From: Orthonyx spaldingii
Taxonomy: Eukaryota > Chordata > Aves > Passeriformes > Orthonychidae
Reading direction: 5' to 3'
Length of the DNA: 64,000 nucleotides
Assembly: GCA_013397795.1 (NCBI GenBank)
Contig: VZTJ01001778.1
Span: forward strand, 491,848 to 555,847
Below the pieces are notes generated by a model. The model did not search any database. It was not told the DNA's origin and was given only the letters and a program-made list of their open reading frames with translations. Below, one piece after another: positions 63,021 to 64,000 of this stretch (the stretch's first letter is position 1; the number at the start of each line of letters is the position of its first letter). The position numbers and the translations under genes were made by a program.

Positions 63021-63446
63021 AATATGAATGATAAAATCTAACTAACCATAGGATGTGTAGAGCATTGATTATTTGACATAATACAAAGACCTATTTCTTC
63101 TCCAATTAGGCAAGACTAATTTTTCAGCGTGAGAAATAATTTATATGTAAGTAATGAGAGCTACTGAAAATGAGGATAGGGTAGTATTTGGCTAGCTTTT
63201 CAGTGCCAAACCCGTTTACATTAATGTCTTTAGAATTATATCTAGTTGATCCATACCATACTTATGAATCAAGCACTTCACTGTATACATAAACAGTACT
63301 TGATGGTAAAGAAACTGGTTCTTTAAGTCTCTAATACTTACCCAAGATTGAGGGAAAACAGGTTTCAAAGGAATGGTTCTGTAGGTTTTGCAATTACTGA
63401 TTTTAACTTTCTACAGTTAACAACATAAAAACTTGAAGTCTACCTT

Positions 63447-63473
63447 TGATCTATGATTCTCTGATTCTGTGAC
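63447..63473 (+). repeat. Possible CR1 tail relic
   Basis: GATCTATGATTCTCTGATTC then TGTGAC resembles the repeated ATTCTGTGAT tail of CR1, but no body sequence is recognised upstream. Confidence 0.35.
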
Positions 63474-64000
63474 CTATTCCAGGCAACTTTTCAGTTCCAC
63501 TCCAACTCAAAGAAGAAAGAAAAAAGTATGGAACATCTGCTTTATTGGTATCAAGACAGTTTATGTGTCTTATGCCCTGTACTGCAGTAGAAAAAGAGAT
63601 CGGTCCAGACAAAATCTGAACTTGTGCTTTTAAAATTCTTCATAACCATGCTGTGATGATGAAGTTTATGCCACAATCTTGGTCAGAGATTTTTTATAAA
63701 TTAAGAAATAACCTTGACATTTATGTAAAGTCAGTCTCACTCTCATTAGGGATGGCATTACTCTGAAAAGCACCAAATCAGTATGTCACAACTCTTCTGC
63801 AGTCTACATCTTATACATCAGATACTTGCCCAAAGGACATCCAACTTTCAATTTCTCTTTTGACTCTTCCAAAAACACCATATACACAGGCTCTGGGAAA
63901 TTTTTATGCAATATAACTTCAGCATTTGACCTTTTTTCCACTTCACTCTATTTCCATTCTTTAGATTACCTGACAAACTATACAACTGAATCTCTGCTCT

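Larger units (their letters stand above)
51977..64000 (-). other. ME1: ME1 intron running out of the window
   Basis: More than 12 kb on the 5' side of the metal-ligand exon. I searched the minus strand for the preceding ME1 exon (segments such as DVGTENE, GLRQRR, DEFMEA) and found none, so exons 1-6 are expected beyond the right end. It contains four clear CR1 copies and a possible fifth tail. Confidence 0.7.

Noticed and set aside
1..64000. CRISPR arrays, bacterial operons, riboswitches, tRNA or rRNA genes
   Set aside because: None seen; the window is vertebrate nuclear DNA with spliced genes.

Overview
The window is nuclear DNA from a bird. The evidence is vertebrate spliced genes with GT-AG introns, several CR1 (chicken repeat 1) LINE copies of avian type, and a GC-rich CpG-island promoter. 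The species cannot be named from the sequence. The gene order PGM3 (minus) - RWDD2A (plus) - ME1 (minus) is, from general knowledge, the conserved vertebrate arrangement (human 6q14).

Layout. (1) 773-7704, minus: complete coding part of PGM3, phosphoacetylglucosamine mutase. Twelve coding exons join without any break into 542 codons, and all four catalytic motifs are intact. (2) About 7.9-8.7 kb: a CpG island that should serve as a head-to-head promoter for PGM3 and RWDD2A. It holds GC boxes, a CCAAT box and three ATGGCGGC (YY1-like) motifs. (3) 9455-11845, plus: complete coding part of RWDD2A in two exons, 291 codons, an RWD domain followed by a Prp3_C/DUF1115-type domain. (4) 11.85-14.85 kb: the tail-to-tail interval between RWDD2A and ME1, with an 870-bp decayed CR1 copy and candidate poly(A) signals for both genes about 130 bp apart. 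(5) 14852-51976, minus: the last eight coding exons of ME1, cytosolic NADP-dependent malic enzyme. They give the C-terminal 333 residues, with the metal ligands, the second dinucleotide-binding segment and the NADP-selecting lysine. From 51977 to the right end I see no further exon, so this is read as one ME1 intron of more than 12 kb running out of the window.

The rest is intron and spacer. It holds about ten CR1 pieces of different ages and orientations, a long pyrimidine microsatellite, a GATT microsatellite and several short tandem duplications. PGM3 makes GlcNAc-1-phosphate for UDP-GlcNAc synthesis, ME1 makes cytosolic NADPH from malate, and RWDD2A has no settled function. The three are neighbours by conserved synteny, not as an operon or pathway. 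I looked for an unusual system and did not find one. The most useful observations concern promoter architecture, convergent 3' ends, exon structure and the repeat history.
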